A stretch of DNA of 64,000 bases, taken from assembly GCF_010550695.1 (NCBI RefSeq), contig NZ_JAAGOB010000005.1, forward strand, positions 307,547 to 371,546, read 5' to 3'. The position numbers were made by a program, and so were the translations under genes. Shown here piece by piece: positions 52,205 through 61,086 of the stretch. Origin of the DNA: Phytoactinopolyspora alkaliphila. Lineage in GTDB: Bacteria > Actinomycetota > Actinomycetes > Jiangellales > Jiangellaceae. A model generated the notes under the pieces. That model made no database searches. It saw nothing but the letters and a program-made list of their open reading frames with translations, and was not told the DNA's origin. Numbering within the stretch: the first letter of the stretch is position 1; each line of letters begins with the position of its first letter.

Positions 52205-52302
52205 TCTCCAAATGATCATGTAGACCATGTTTTCTCGTGCTTCACCAGGCCTGCAGGCATGGTGAAGCACGAGAAAACATGGTCTACATGATCGTTTGGA
52301 GA
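52205..52302. terminator. 98-bp near-perfect palindrome between folE and purB, sibling of 3819-3906
   Basis: 49-base arms with no loop pair with only two mismatches; the centre is again CCTGCAGG. The 88-bp core matches the element at 3819-3906 except at a few positions, most of which are changed on both arms so that pairing is kept. It sits between convergent folE and purB. A bidirectional terminator or dispersed palindromic repeat is inferred. Confidence 0.8.
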
Positions 52303-52308
52303 GGGCTG

Positions 52309-53751
52309 TCAGAGGATGGGGGAGGGGGTATAGGCGGCGGCGTCCGGGCGCGCGGCAGCGACGGCCTCGACCCGCCGGATCACGTCGGCCACCTGCGCGC
52401 CGGCCGCGCCGGTGAAGGTGATAGGCGAGTCGACCAGCGCCTCGAGCTCGTCCTTCGCCACGCCCAGCCGTTCGTCCGCGGCGAGCCGATCGAGAAGGTC
52501 GTTGCGCTCCGCCCCGCGCTCACGCATGTCGAGCGCCACGTCCACGGCGTGCTTCTTGATGACCTCGTGTGCTGTCTCCCGGCCGACGCCCGCCTTGACC
52601 GCGGCCATCAGCACCGCCGTCGTAGCCAGGAAGGGCAGATAGCGGTCGAGTTCTCGGCCGATCACCGCGGGATAGGCGCCGAACTCGTCCAGGACGGTGA
52701 GGAACGTCTCGAACAGCCCGTCGAGAGCGAAGAACCCGTCGGGGAGGGCCACGCGCCGGACGACCGAGCAGAACACGTCGCCCTCGTTCCACTGCGCACC
52801 GGCCAGCTCAGCGGCCATGGAGGCATAACCACGCAGAACCACCGCGAGGCCGTTGACGCGTTCGCAGGAGCGCGTGTTCATCTTGTGCGGCATCGCGCTG
52901 GAGCCCACCTGACCGGCTCTGAAGCCCTCCGTCACGAGCTCGTGCCCGGCCATCAGGCGCACCGTCGTGGCCAGGCTCGACGGTCCCGCCGCCGTCTGGA
53001 CGAGCGCGGACAGGACGTCGTGATCGAGCGAGCGAGGGTATACCTGGCCGACGCTGCTCAGGACACGGCGGAAGCCCAGATGCTCGGCGACTCGTCGTTC
53101 CAGGTCGGCCAGGCGCACTGGGTCGCCACCGAGCAGGTCGAGCATGTCCTGCGCGGTGCCCACCGGACCCTTGATGCCGCGCAGCGGGTAGCGGTCGATG
53201 AGCTCGTCGACCCGCTCGAAGGCGATCAGTAGCTCGTCGGCGGCGGAGGCGAACCGCTTGCCGAGCGTGGTGGCCTGGGCGGCCACGTTGTGGCTGCGGC
53301 CGGCCAGGACGATGTCCGCGTACTCGCCGGCGCGGGCGGCGAGCCTGACCAGGGCCGCCACGATCCGGTCCCTGACGTGTTCGAGGGAGAGCCGGATCTG
53401 CAGCTGCTCGACGTTCTCGGTGAGATCCCGGCTGGTCATTCCCTTGTGAATGTGCTCGTGGCCGGCGAGAGCGCTGAACTCCTCGATGCGGGCCTTGACG
53501 TCGTGCCGGGTGACACGCTCCCGGTCCGCGATGCTGCCCAGGTCTACGTCGTGCACGACGGCCTCGTAAGCCTCGACGACGCCGTCGGGAACGTCCACAC
53601 CGAGCTCCCGCTGCGCTCGGAGGACCGCGATCCACAGCTGCCGCTCCAACACGATCTTGTGCTCTGCCGACCACAGCGTGGTCAGCTCAGGAGAGGCGTA
53701 CCGGGCGGCAAGGACGTCGGGGATCACTGGTTTCTCGGGCACGACGCCCAT
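52309..53751 (-). CDS. purB: Adenylosuccinate lyase
   Basis: This 480-residue fumarase/aspartase-superfamily enzyme splits adenylosuccinate and SAICAR in purine synthesis. HIHKGMTSRDLTENVEQLQI, LAGRSHNVAAQATTLGKRFA, the signature GSSAMPHKMNTRSCERVNGL and the helical SAVRRVALPDGFF-type region are present. It is close to the longer-chain actinobacterial form. It is convergent with folE, the large palindrome lying between. The promoter region 53752-53941 is shared with the divergent LLM oxidoreductase. Confidence 0.95.
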   Translation of the reverse strand: MGVVPEKPVIPDVLAARYASPELTTLWSAEHKIVLERQLWIAVLRAQRELGVDVPDGVVEAYEAVVHDVDLGSIADRERVTRHDVKARIEEFSALAGHEHIHKGMTSRDLTENVEQLQIRLSLEHVRDRIVAALVRLAARAGEYADIVLAGRSHNVAAQATTLGKRFASAADELLIAFERVDELIDRYPLRGIKGPVGTAQDMLDLLGGDPVRLADLERRVAEHLGFRRVLSSVGQVYPRSLDHDVLSALVQTAAGPSSLATTVRLMAGHELVTEGFRAGQVGSSAMPHKMNTRSCERVNGLAVVLRGYASMAAELAGAQWNEGDVFCSVVRRVALPDGFFALDGLFETFLTVLDEFGAYPAVIGRELDRYLPFLATTAVLMAAVKAGVGRETAHEVIKKHAVDVALDMRERGAERNDLLDRLAADERLGVAKDELEALVDSPITFTGAAGAQVADVIRRVEAVAAARPDAAAYTPSPIL

Positions 53752-53941
53752 TGTCGCGTATGCGGCGCATGCTCTCGGCTCCGGTATGACGCCGGGCGTC
53801 GATCCCCGAGGTTCGTATTCCCGATTCAGCCGCGGGGAGACAGGCGACTAGTACCCACCGGCTCTGGGTAGGCTCGCGTTCGTCGAGGCGGCCGGCGTTA
53901 TCCGGGTCCGCCGACGAAGATCCATACCGAGAGGCCACATC

Positions 53942-54739
53942 GTGAGTCGTCCCATTCGCATCGGACTTCAGATCCAGCCCCAGCACGCCGAGTACAAGCA
54001 GATCCGCCAAGCCGTCGCCGACGCCGAGGAAACCGGAGTCGACATCGTCTTCAACTGGGACCATTTCTTCCCGCTCAGCGGGGACGCTGATGGCCTGCAC
54101 TTCGAGTGCTGGACGATGCTCGCGGCCTGGGCAGAGGCGACCTCACGGGTCGAGATCGGCGCGCTGGTGACATGTAACAGCTATCGCAATCCTGATCTGC
54201 TCGCCGACATGGCCCGCACGGTCGATCACATCAGCGGCGGTCGCCTGATCCTCGGCATCGGCGGTGGCTGGTTCCAGCGCGACTACGACGAGTACGGCTA
54301 CGAGTTCGGCACACCTGGGACACGGCTGGCTGACTTGTCCGAGGCGCTTCCGCGGATCCGCGCACGCTGGGCGAAGCTCAATCCGCGTCCGGTCCGCGAC
54401 ATACCCATCCTGATCGGCGGAGGTGGGGAGAAGAAGACGCTGCGGATGGTCGCCGAGCACGCCGACATCTGGCACAGCTTCTCCGATGCACGGACGTTGG
54501 CTCGCAAGAGCGAGATCCTGGCCGAGCATGGGGCGGCTGTCGGCAGGGACGTCACCTCGATCGAGCGGTCCACCGCCGTCCGTGCGCCGGGTGGAAGCTC
54601 GCCGGATGACATCGCCGGTGACCTGCTCGCCTCCGGCGCCTCATTGTTCACGGTCACCGCGTCCGGTCCCTCGTACGACCTCGGCCCGGTCCGCGAGTGG
54701 GTGGCGTGGCGCGACGAGCGCAACCGCGCTAAGGCATGA
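53942..54739 (+). CDS. F420-dependent LLM-class oxidoreductase
   Basis: This 265-residue luciferase-like TIM-barrel enzyme begins IRIGLQIQPQHAEYKQIRQA. It carries VFNWDHFFPLSGD, EIGALVTCNSYRNPDLLADM and LILGIGGGWFQRDYDEYGYE, typical of the F420-binding branch, with PILIGGGGEKKTLRMVAEHA. It transfers hydride from reduced F420 to an unknown substrate. GTG start. Its TGA stop and the TGA stop of the convergent ABC gene are back to back as TGATCA with no spacer. Confidence 0.88.
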   Translation: MSRPIRIGLQIQPQHAEYKQIRQAVADAEETGVDIVFNWDHFFPLSGDADGLHFECWTMLAAWAEATSRVEIGALVTCNSYRNPDLLADMARTVDHISGGRLILGIGGGWFQRDYDEYGYEFGTPGTRLADLSEALPRIRARWAKLNPRPVRDIPILIGGGGEKKTLRMVAEHADIWHSFSDARTLARKSEILAEHGAAVGRDVTSIERSTAVRAPGGSSPDDIAGDLLASGASLFTVTASGPSYDLGPVREWVAWRDERNRAKA

Positions 54740-55501
54740 TCAGAGGCGGCCGGCGTCGATGACACGGGCCAGGAATTCGCGCGTGCGTGGTTGAGTGGGA
54801 TCGGCCAGCACCTGTTCCGGCGGCCCTTGCTCCAGTACCGCACCCTGGTCCAGGAAGCACACATGGTCGGCGACCTGGCGGGCGAAGCCCATCTCGTGGG
54901 TGGCCATCAGGATGGTCATGCCCCGTTCGGCGAGCTCGCGCACCAGCCGGAGCACGTCGCCCACGAGCTCCGGGTCCAGCGCGCTGGTGATCTCGTCGAG
55001 TAGCAGCAGCCGCGGCTCTGTGGCGAGCGCTCGGACGATGGCCGCCCGTTGCTGCTGGCCGCCGGAGAGCCGGTCCGGGTACTCGTCGGCCTTGTCGGCG
55101 AGCCCCACCCTGGCTAGCAGCTCGTGCGCCCGCGCCAGCGCCTGATCTTTCGGCACGCCATGGACCACCCGCGGTGCCAGCGTGATGTTGTCCAGCACGC
55201 TCATGTGGGGGAACAGGTTGTAGGCCTGGAACACGACGCCGATCCTGCGGCGCACCTGATCGGGATCGACTCGCGGGTCGGTGATGTCCTGGCCGTCCAA
55301 GGTGATGACCCCGTCGTCGATCACTTCCAGCAGGTTCACGCAACGCATCAGCGTCGACTTGCCGGACCCCGACGAGCCGATCACCGTCACCACCTGGTGC
55401 TCCTGGACGTCCAGGCTGATCCCGCGCAGCACCTGATGTTCGCCGAAGAACTTGACGACGCCGTCGATCGACAGCATCGGCGTATGGGTTTCGATGCTCA
55501 T
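54740..55501 (-). CDS. Polar amino acid ABC transporter ATP-binding protein
   Basis: This 253-residue ATPase is of the GlnQ/GluA type. Walker A is VIGSSGSGKSTLMRCVNLLE, the Q-loop VFQAYNLFPHMSVLDNITL, the signature LSGGQQQRAAIVRALATEP, Walker B LLLLDEITSALDPELV, and the switch MATHEMGFARQVADHVCFLD. It energises the permease encoded just upstream, whose stop overlaps its start by 4 bp. Confidence 0.94.
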   Translation of the reverse strand: MSIETHTPMLSIDGVVKFFGEHQVLRGISLDVQEHQVVTVIGSSGSGKSTLMRCVNLLEVIDDGVITLDGQDITDPRVDPDQVRRRIGVVFQAYNLFPHMSVLDNITLAPRVVHGVPKDQALARAHELLARVGLADKADEYPDRLSGGQQQRAAIVRALATEPRLLLLDEITSALDPELVGDVLRLVRELAERGMTILMATHEMGFARQVADHVCFLDQGAVLEQGPPEQVLADPTQPRTREFLARVIDAGRL

Positions 55502-56358
55502 ACCAGGCCTCCCGCCTGCTGACGGCGATTCGCCCGGTTGGTCACCCAGTCGGCGATGCGCGCGGACGGAACAGCCATCAGGACGAACAGCAGACCCGCG
55601 ACGACATACGGGGTGAAATTGAAGGTCTGCGACACCTCGATCTGCGCGCGTCGGATCGCGTCTACCGCGCCGAGCACTGAGATCAATCCGACGTCCTTTT
55701 GGAGCGCCACGAAGTCGTTGAGCAGCGGCGGCGTCACCTTGCGCACTGCCTGCGGCAGAATGACCAGCCGCATGGTCTGCCGGTAGCTGAGCCCGAGCGA
55801 GCGTGCGGCCGCGCGCTGGCTCGGATGGACCGACTCGATGCCCGCCCGGAACACCTCAGCCACGTACGCGGAGTAGGTGAGCACCAGCGCGATGGTGCCC
55901 AGCACGGCCTTCTCGGTGGGCATCCACTCAAGCCGCAGCGCGGGCAGGCCGAAGCCGACGAGATACAACACGATCAGTAGCGGCATCCCCCGGAACAGGT
56001 CCGTGTAGACAGTGGCGAGCAGCCGCAGCGGCAGGAACACCGGCCCTCGCAGGGTCCGCATCAACGCCAGGATCAGCGCGACGACGACGACGGCCACCGC
56101 GGCGACGGCCAGCACCCTGATGTTGAGCCACAGGCCCTCGAGGATGGTGGGGAGTACCTCCCACCCATAGGAGAAGTCGAAGAAGGTGGTTTTGGTCCGT
56201 TCCCACCCGGGTGCGTTCGTCACGGTCAGGTAGACGACGGCGGCGAAGGCGACGGTGCTGACCAGGGCCACTGCGGTGGAACGGTGCGCCCTGGACCGCC
56301 GGTAGGCCCGGCGGTCCAGTTCCAGCGCACTCGGCGTGAACGAGCTGGGAGTGCTCAC
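55498..56358 (-). CDS. Polar amino acid ABC transporter permease
   Basis: This protein of about 286 residues is a HisM/GlnP-type permease. A hydrophilic N-terminus is followed by STAVALVSTVAFAAVVYLTV, then DLFRGMPLLIVLYLVGFGLP and the EAA loop SQRAAARSLGLSYRQTMRLV, which docks the ATPase. Only one permease is encoded, so it presumably forms a homodimer. GTG at 56358, seven bases after the binding-protein stop, is chosen. Confidence 0.9.
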   Translation of the reverse strand: MSTPSSFTPSALELDRRAYRRSRAHRSTAVALVSTVAFAAVVYLTVTNAPGWERTKTTFFDFSYGWEVLPTILEGLWLNIRVLAVAAVAVVVVALILALMRTLRGPVFLPLRLLATVYTDLFRGMPLLIVLYLVGFGLPALRLEWMPTEKAVLGTIALVLTYSAYVAEVFRAGIESVHPSQRAAARSLGLSYRQTMRLVILPQAVRKVTPPLLNDFVALQKDVGLISVLGAVDAIRRAQIEVSQTFNFTPYVVAGLLFVLMAVPSARIADWVTNRANRRQQAGGLV

Positions 56359-56365
56359 GTGCCGG

Positions 56366-57274
56366 TCAGGACAGCACGGGGACGTCGACCACGTCAGCGA
56401 GCCACTCCTGCTCGATGGCGTCGAGGGTGCCGTCGGCACGAAGCTCATCCACGGCCCACGTCACGCACGGCGTGAGCGGGCTGTCCTTGTCAAGCAGCAG
56501 GCCGAACTGCTCCGCGTCACCGCCGCTGTCCGGAAGCTGGCCGACGATCACACCGTTCTCGATCTCCACCGCCGTCATGTAGAACGCGGTGGGCAGGTCC
56601 ACCACCAGGGCGTCGATCTGACCGTTGTCCAGCGCCAGTTTGGCGTCGTCGTTGCTGTTATAGACGGCCGGCTCGTTGCTCGGCTGGATGGCCGACTCGA
56701 TGGCCTGAAGGCTGGTGGTGCCGACCTGGGCGCCGAGCTGCAGGTCCTGCAGGTCGGCGATGCTGGTGGCGTCGGCGGCCGGGCTGCCTTCGACGGTGAT
56801 GACCGTTTGAGCGACGTCGTAGTAGGACGACGAGAAGTCCACCGCCACCTTGCGCTCCTCGGTGATGGAGAACTGGTTGATGTCGAAGTCGAAGTTCTTC
56901 GGCCCTGGTTGGATGGCCGCGTTGAAGTCGACACGTGTCCACGTGACGTCGTCGTCGGTGTATCCGAGCCGCTCCGCCACCGCGTAGGCGACCGCGCTCT
57001 CGAAGCCCTCGCCGCTCTCCGGCGCGTTGCCGGCGACCCACGGCTCGTAGGCGGGCTCTCCGGTGGCGATGGTGAGGGTGCCCGGCGTCATGGTCTCGAG
57101 GTCTTCGGGCGTGCACTGCCCGTCATCGGCGCCGCCGTCATCGGCGGGCTCGGTCGCGGAGGCGGTGTCGTCGCCGTCCTCCGCGTTGGGGTCGTCGTCG
57201 GATCCGCAAGCCGCGGTGAGCATCAGCGCGGCGATCGGAATACCGGCGAGAACGTATCTCGGAAGTCTTGGCAT
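56366..57274 (-). CDS. Amino acid ABC transporter substrate-binding lipoprotein
   Basis: This 302-residue lipoprotein of the SBP_bac_3 family has a signal peptide ending LTAACGSDD (Cys23). An acidic linker follows, then the two-lobed domain: LTIATGEPAYEPWVAGNAPE, FDFDINQFSITEERKVAVDF and LGAQVGTTSLQAIESAI. Glutamate/glutamine-type or other polar amino acids are likely ligands; specificity is not visible. First gene of the three-gene importer; promoter region 57275-57487. Confidence 0.92.
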   Translation of the reverse strand: MPRLPRYVLAGIPIAALMLTAACGSDDDPNAEDGDDTASATEPADDGGADDGQCTPEDLETMTPGTLTIATGEPAYEPWVAGNAPESGEGFESAVAYAVAERLGYTDDDVTWTRVDFNAAIQPGPKNFDFDINQFSITEERKVAVDFSSSYYDVAQTVITVEGSPAADATSIADLQDLQLGAQVGTTSLQAIESAIQPSNEPAVYNSNDDAKLALDNGQIDALVVDLPTAFYMTAVEIENGVIVGQLPDSGGDAEQFGLLLDKDSPLTPCVTWAVDELRADGTLDAIEQEWLADVVDVPVLS

Positions 57275-57298
57275 GAAACGAATCGTATCGACACCCAC

Positions 57299-57359
57299 CT
57301 GGTGATCGTCGCCGCGTTGTGCAGGCTGCGCCCATGCACACCGAGACGATGATCACCAG
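57299..57359. promoter_or_regulatory. Inverted repeat in the ABC/purS divergent promoter
   Basis: CTGGTGATC (57299-57307) and GATCACCAG (57351-57359) are perfect 9-bp complements, with a second pairing GTGCA/TGCAC inside. It lies 25 bp upstream of the binding-protein start and could be an operator or a leader hairpin for that operon. Confidence 0.45.
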
Positions 57360-57487
57360 ATCACAGGTCTGACGCGCCGACGATCACCGGGCGATGCCCG
57401 CGAGGCGAGCAGCTCACCGGTGAAGGGCCTGCGTGACGTATCCTTGGGTTGCCCCAATCTCCCCAGTCGCGCAAGGAGCGTCTGCCC

Positions 57488-57733
57488 GTGGCACGTGTCG
57501 TCGTTGACGTCATGCTCAAGCCCGAGATCCTCGACCCGCAAGGCAAGGCCGTTCACGGCGCCTTGGACCGGCTGGGTTTTGAGGGAGTCAGCTCGGTCCG
57601 GCAAGGCAAGCGGTTCGAGATCGAGCTCGCCGGCATGGCGACGCCGGAGGCGGTCGCCGAGATCGAGAAGGCCGCGTCGACCCTGCTGTCCAATCCGGTG
57701 ATCGAGGACTTCTCGTTGCGGGTGGAACCGTGA
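57488..57733 (+). CDS. purS: Phosphoribosylformylglycinamidine synthase subunit PurS
   Basis: This 81-residue subunit bridges PurL and PurQ in the multi-subunit FGAM synthase. VVVDVMLKPEILDPQGKAVH, GALDRLGFEGVSSVRQGKRF and VIEDFSLRVEP are the family pattern. The GTG at 57488 has AAGGAG about ten bases upstream. Its stop lies in the first copy of a 59-bp tandem duplication that separates it from purQ. Confidence 0.93.
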   Translation: MARVVVDVMLKPEILDPQGKAVHGALDRLGFEGVSSVRQGKRFEIELAGMATPEAVAEIEKAASTLLSNPVIEDFSLRVEP

Positions 57734-57847
57734 CCATTGGACCCGGAACGGCGAGGCGACGGGTGAGGAACGAACGAGGAGCCCGAGCGTGACCATTGGA
57801 CCCGGAACGGCGAGGCGACGGGTGAGGAACGAACGAGGAGCTCGAGC
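57730..57847 (+). repeat. 59-bp tandem duplication at the purS-purQ junction
   Basis: Two adjacent 59-base units (57730-57788 and 57789-57847) differ at one base. Each begins GTGACCATTGGA, the same twelve bases that open purQ at 57848, so the purQ start sequence occurs three times at 59-base spacing. Because 59 is not a multiple of three, only the last copy is in the purQ frame. Each unit ends with its own GAGGAG ribosome-binding-like sequence. Confidence 0.95.
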
Positions 57848-58519
57848 GTGACCATTGGAGTCGTTACCTTCCCGGGCTCGCTGGATGACAGCGACGCGTT
57901 GCGGGCGGTTCGGATCGCCTCGGGCGACGCGGTGTCGCTCTGGCATGGCGATGCCGACCTGCGCGGCGTGGACGCTGTGGTTCTGCCTGGCGGATTCTCG
58001 TACGGCGATTACCTGCGCTGCGGCGCGATCGCCCGGTTCGCGCCGATCATGGAGCCCTTGATCGACGCCGCCCGTGGCGGCATGCCCATCCTGGGGATCT
58101 GCAACGGCTTCCAGGTGCTGTGCGAGGCGCATCTCCTCCCGGGCGCGCTGGTCCGCAACGACCACCGGAAGTTCGTCTGCCGGGATCAGCGCTTGCGGAT
58201 CGAGAACGCCTCGACGGCGTGGACGTCCTCCTACGAGGACGGTCAGGAGATCGTCATCCCGCTGAAGAACGGCGAGGGCGGCTTCGTCGCCGACGACGCC
58301 ACGCTCGACCGGCTTGAGGGGGAGGGCCGCGTCGTCGCTCGCTATCTGGAGTGCAATCCCAACGGTTCCTACCGGGACATCGCCGGCGTGGCGAACGAGC
58401 GCGGCAATGTGGTGGGCCTGATGCCGCACCCGGAGCACGCGGTGGAGACCCTGACCGGGCCCAGCACGGACGGGTTGGGCTTCTTCACCTCCGTGCTGAT
58501 GAGCATGGCGGCGGCGTGA
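57848..58519 (+). CDS. purQ: Phosphoribosylformylglycinamidine synthase subunit PurQ
   Basis: This 223-residue glutamine amidotransferase supplies ammonia to Pur[61 protein letters not shown] (nucleophile Cys) and [14 protein letters not shown] (His and Glu of the triad) are present. GTG at 57848 is the third GTGACCATTGG copy and the only one in frame; CGAGGAGCTCGAGC gives its ribosome site. It is followed by purL after a 58-bp spacer. Confidence 0.95.
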   Translation: MTIGVVTFPGSLDDSDALRAVRIASGDAVSLWHGDADLRGVDAVVLPGGFSYGDYLRCGAIARFAPIMEPLIDAARGGMPILGICNGFQVLCEAHLLPGALVRNDHRKFVCRDQRLRIENASTAWTSSYEDGQEIVIPLKNGEGGFVADDATLDRLEGEGRVVARYLECNPNGSYRDIAGVANERGNVVGLMPHPEHAVETLTGPSTDGLGFFTSVLMSMAAA

Positions 58520-58577
58520 GTCACCGCACCATGGCGCATGGCACAGCAACGACGCGGCGACGAGCGAGGAACGTGGC

Positions 58578-60836
58578 GTGATCGACACCACCGAGAACGC
58601 GGCCAAGACACCTGACCACCCACAGCCGTGGGCTGAGCTGGGGCTCAGGGCCAACGAATACGAGCGAGTGCGAGACATCCTCGGCCGCCGGCCCACCAAT
58701 GCCGAGCTGGCCATGTACAGCGTGATGTGGTCCGAGCACTGCTCGTACAAGTCGAGCAAGGTGCATCTGCGTAGGTTCGGCGAACAATCCCAGGTGACGC
58801 CGGTCGGCAAGCTCCTCGCGGGCATCGGTGAGAACGCGGGCGTGGTCGACATCGGGAATGGCCTCGCCGTGACGTTCAAGGCCGAGTCGCACAATCACCC
58901 GTCCTACGTGGAGCCCTATCAGGGAGCCGCGACAGGTGTCGGGGGAATCGTGCGTGACATCCTCGCTATGGGCGCCCGCCCCGTCGGGGTGATGGACTCC
59001 CTGCGTTTCGGTCCGCTGGACGCTGATGACACGCAGCGGGTGTTGCCCGGCGTCGTCGCCGGCGTCGGCGGTTACGGCAACTGCCTAGGCCTGCCGAACA
59101 TCGGCGGGGAGGTCGTCTTCGATCCGTCGTACGCGGGCAACCCGCTGGTGAATGCGCTGTGCGTCGGCGTCATGCGGCACGAGGACCTGCACCTGGCGAA
59201 GGCGTCGGGCGTGGGGAACCAGGTGATCCTCTACGGTGCGCGGACCGGCGGCGACGGCATCGGCGGCGCGTCGATCCTGGCGTCGGAGACGTTCGAGTCC
59301 GAGGGTCCGGTGAAGCGGCCAAGTGTGCAGGTCGGCGACCCGTTCATGGAGAAGCTTCTCATCGAATGCACGCTCGAGCTGTTCGCCGCGGAGATCATCG
59401 CGGGTATTCAGGACTTCGGGGCGGCCGGCCTGTCCTGCGCCACGTCGGAGCTGGCCAGCGCCGGCGAGGGCGGCATGCATGTGGTGCTGGACCGGGTGCC
59501 ACTTCGCGACTCGACGCTCGCTCCCGAGGAGATCCTCATGAGCGAGTCGCAGGAGCGGATGATGGCCGTGGTGGAGCCGGCCGACGTCGAGCGGTTCATG
59601 AAGATCTGCGCGAAGTGGGACGTCCAGGCCGACGTTGTCGGAGAGGTCAACGCCTCGGGGCGACTGACCATCGAGTGGCGCGGCGAAACCATCGTCGACG
59701 TGCCGCCGCGGACGGTGGCGCATGACGGACCGGTGTACGAGCGTCCGTTCGCGCGCCCGGACTGGCAGGACGCGTTGCAGGCCGCCTCACCGGCGCACCT
59801 GGCCCGCCCGTCCACTGGCGATGACCTGCGCGCGACATTGCTGCGGATGGTGGGCTCGCCGAACCTGTGCTCGCGGGCGTGGGTCACCGACCAGTACGAC
59901 CGCTACGTACTCGGCAACACGGTGCTGGCTCAGCCCGAGGACGCGGGGGTGCTGCGTATCGACGAAGCGTCGGGCCTGGGCATCGCACTGTCTCTCGACG
60001 CGAACGGACGTTACGCCAAACTGGATCCCTATACGGGCACGCAGCTGGCGCTGGCCGAGGCGTACCGGAATGTGGCCGTCACGGGGGCGCGACCGGTAGC
60101 CGTGACGAACTGCCTGAACTTCGGCTCGCCCGAGGACCCGGACGTGATGTGGCAGTTCGCCGAGGCGGTGCGCGGCCTGGCCGACGGCTGCCAGGAACTC
60201 GGTACCCCGGTGACCGGCGGGAACGTATCGCTGTACAACCAGACCGCGGAGACGGCGATCCATCCCACGCCAGTGGTGGGGGTACTGGGCGTCATCGACG
60301 ACGTCAGCCGGCGGATCCCATCCGGGTTCAGGACGCCAGGCCACATCATCTACCTGCTCGGCGGGACGCGGGACGAGTTCGGTGGTTCGGAGTGGGCAAA
60401 TGTCGTCCACGGACATCTGGGTGGTCTGCCGCCGGCGGTGGACTTCGGCGCCGAGAAGGCTCTGGCCGACATCCTCCACAGCGCCGCGGGCGACGGCATG
60501 ATCGCCGCAGCCCACGACGTGTCCGACGGCGGCGTGGCGCAGGCTCTGGTGGAGTCGGTCCTGCGGCACGGCGTCGGCGCACGAGTGTGGGTGCCCGGTG
60601 GGCTCGACCCGTTCGTCTTCCTGTTCTCGGAATCCACGGCCCGGGTGATCGTCGCCGTTCCGCACCCTGACGAGGTGAGATTCACCGGCATGTGCGCGGC
60701 GCGCGGGTATCCGCACGAGCGGATAGGCGTGGTCGACGACGAGGGCGTGCTGGACGTTCAGGGACAGTTCAGCGTCGGGATCGACGAACTGCGGCGCGCC
60801 CACGAGGAGACGTTGCCGGCGGCCTTCGCCGAGTAG
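58578..60836 (+). CDS. purL: Phosphoribosylformylglycinamidine synthase subunit PurL
   Basis: This 752-residue small-type PurL catalyses ATP-dependent amination of FGAR. Landmarks are [40 protein letters not shown] with ATP/Mg ligands, [40 protein letters not shown], and the second half [34 protein letters not shown] and [23 protein letters not shown] start. The spacer before it shares an 18-base module with the purS-purQ duplication. Confidence 0.96.
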   Translation: MIDTTENAAKTPDHPQPWAELGLRANEYERVRDILGRRPTNAELAMYSVMWSEHCSYKSSKVHLRRFGEQSQVTPVGKLLAGIGENAGVVDIGNGLAVTFKAESHNHPSYVEPYQGAATGVGGIVRDILAMGARPVGVMDSLRFGPLDADDTQRVLPGVVAGVGGYGNCLGLPNIGGEVVFDPSYAGNPLVNALCVGVMRHEDLHLAKASGVGNQVILYGARTGGDGIGGASILASETFESEGPVKRPSVQVGDPFMEKLLIECTLELFAAEIIAGIQDFGAAGLSCATSELASAGEGGMHVVLDRVPLRDSTLAPEEILMSESQERMMAVVEPADVERFMKICAKWDVQADVVGEVNASGRLTIEWRGETIVDVPPRTVAHDGPVYERPFARPDWQDALQAASPAHLARPSTGDDLRATLLRMVGSPNLCSRAWVTDQYDRYVLGNTVLAQPEDAGVLRIDEASGLGIALSLDANGRYAKLDPYTGTQLALAEAYRNVAVTGARPVAVTNCLNFGSPEDPDVMWQFAEAVRGLADGCQELGTPVTGGNVSLYNQTAETAIHPTPVVGVLGVIDDVSRRIPSGFRTPGHIIYLLGGTRDEFGGSEWANVVHGHLGGLPPAVDFGAEKALADILHSAAGDGMIAAAHDVSDGGVAQALVESVLRHGVGARVWVPGGLDPFVFLFSESTARVIVAVPHPDEVRFTGMCAARGYPHERIGVVDDEGVLDVQGQFSVGIDELRRAHEETLPAAFAE

Positions 60837-60852
60837 ATGCCGGCTGGGGCCC

Positions 60853-61038
60853 TCAGGGGGTGCGGAGGGTAGCGCGGCGGAGAGTGGCGAGCTGGGTCGC
60901 GAGCCGCGAGGCACGTCGCTCCCGTCGTTCGGCGCTGCGGCGTAGGTGGGCATGGCGGAGCGCCACCGTGGCCTCGAGCTCCGCGCGCAGGTCGCGTTCA
61001 CGTTCGCGATGAAGATCTTGATGGGGGTGGAAGTGCAT
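60853..61038 (-). CDS. Small basic, Arg-rich protein
   Basis: This 61-residue frame begins MHFHPHQDLHRERERDLRAE and continues as an Arg/Ala/Leu-rich amphipathic helix. GGAGAAGGA lies directly before the ATG, better than expected by chance. It lies 48 bp after the MFS gene on the same strand, so it could be the last gene of that operon. No family is recognised and chance coding in GC-rich DNA is possible. Confidence 0.45.
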   Translation of the reverse strand: MHFHPHQDLHRERERDLRAELEATVALRHAHLRRSAERRERRASRLATQLATLRRATLRTP

Positions 61039-61086
61039 GGTCCTTCTCCATTGCGATGGCGATGTTGCCTTCGGGTTCGGCCCGGA

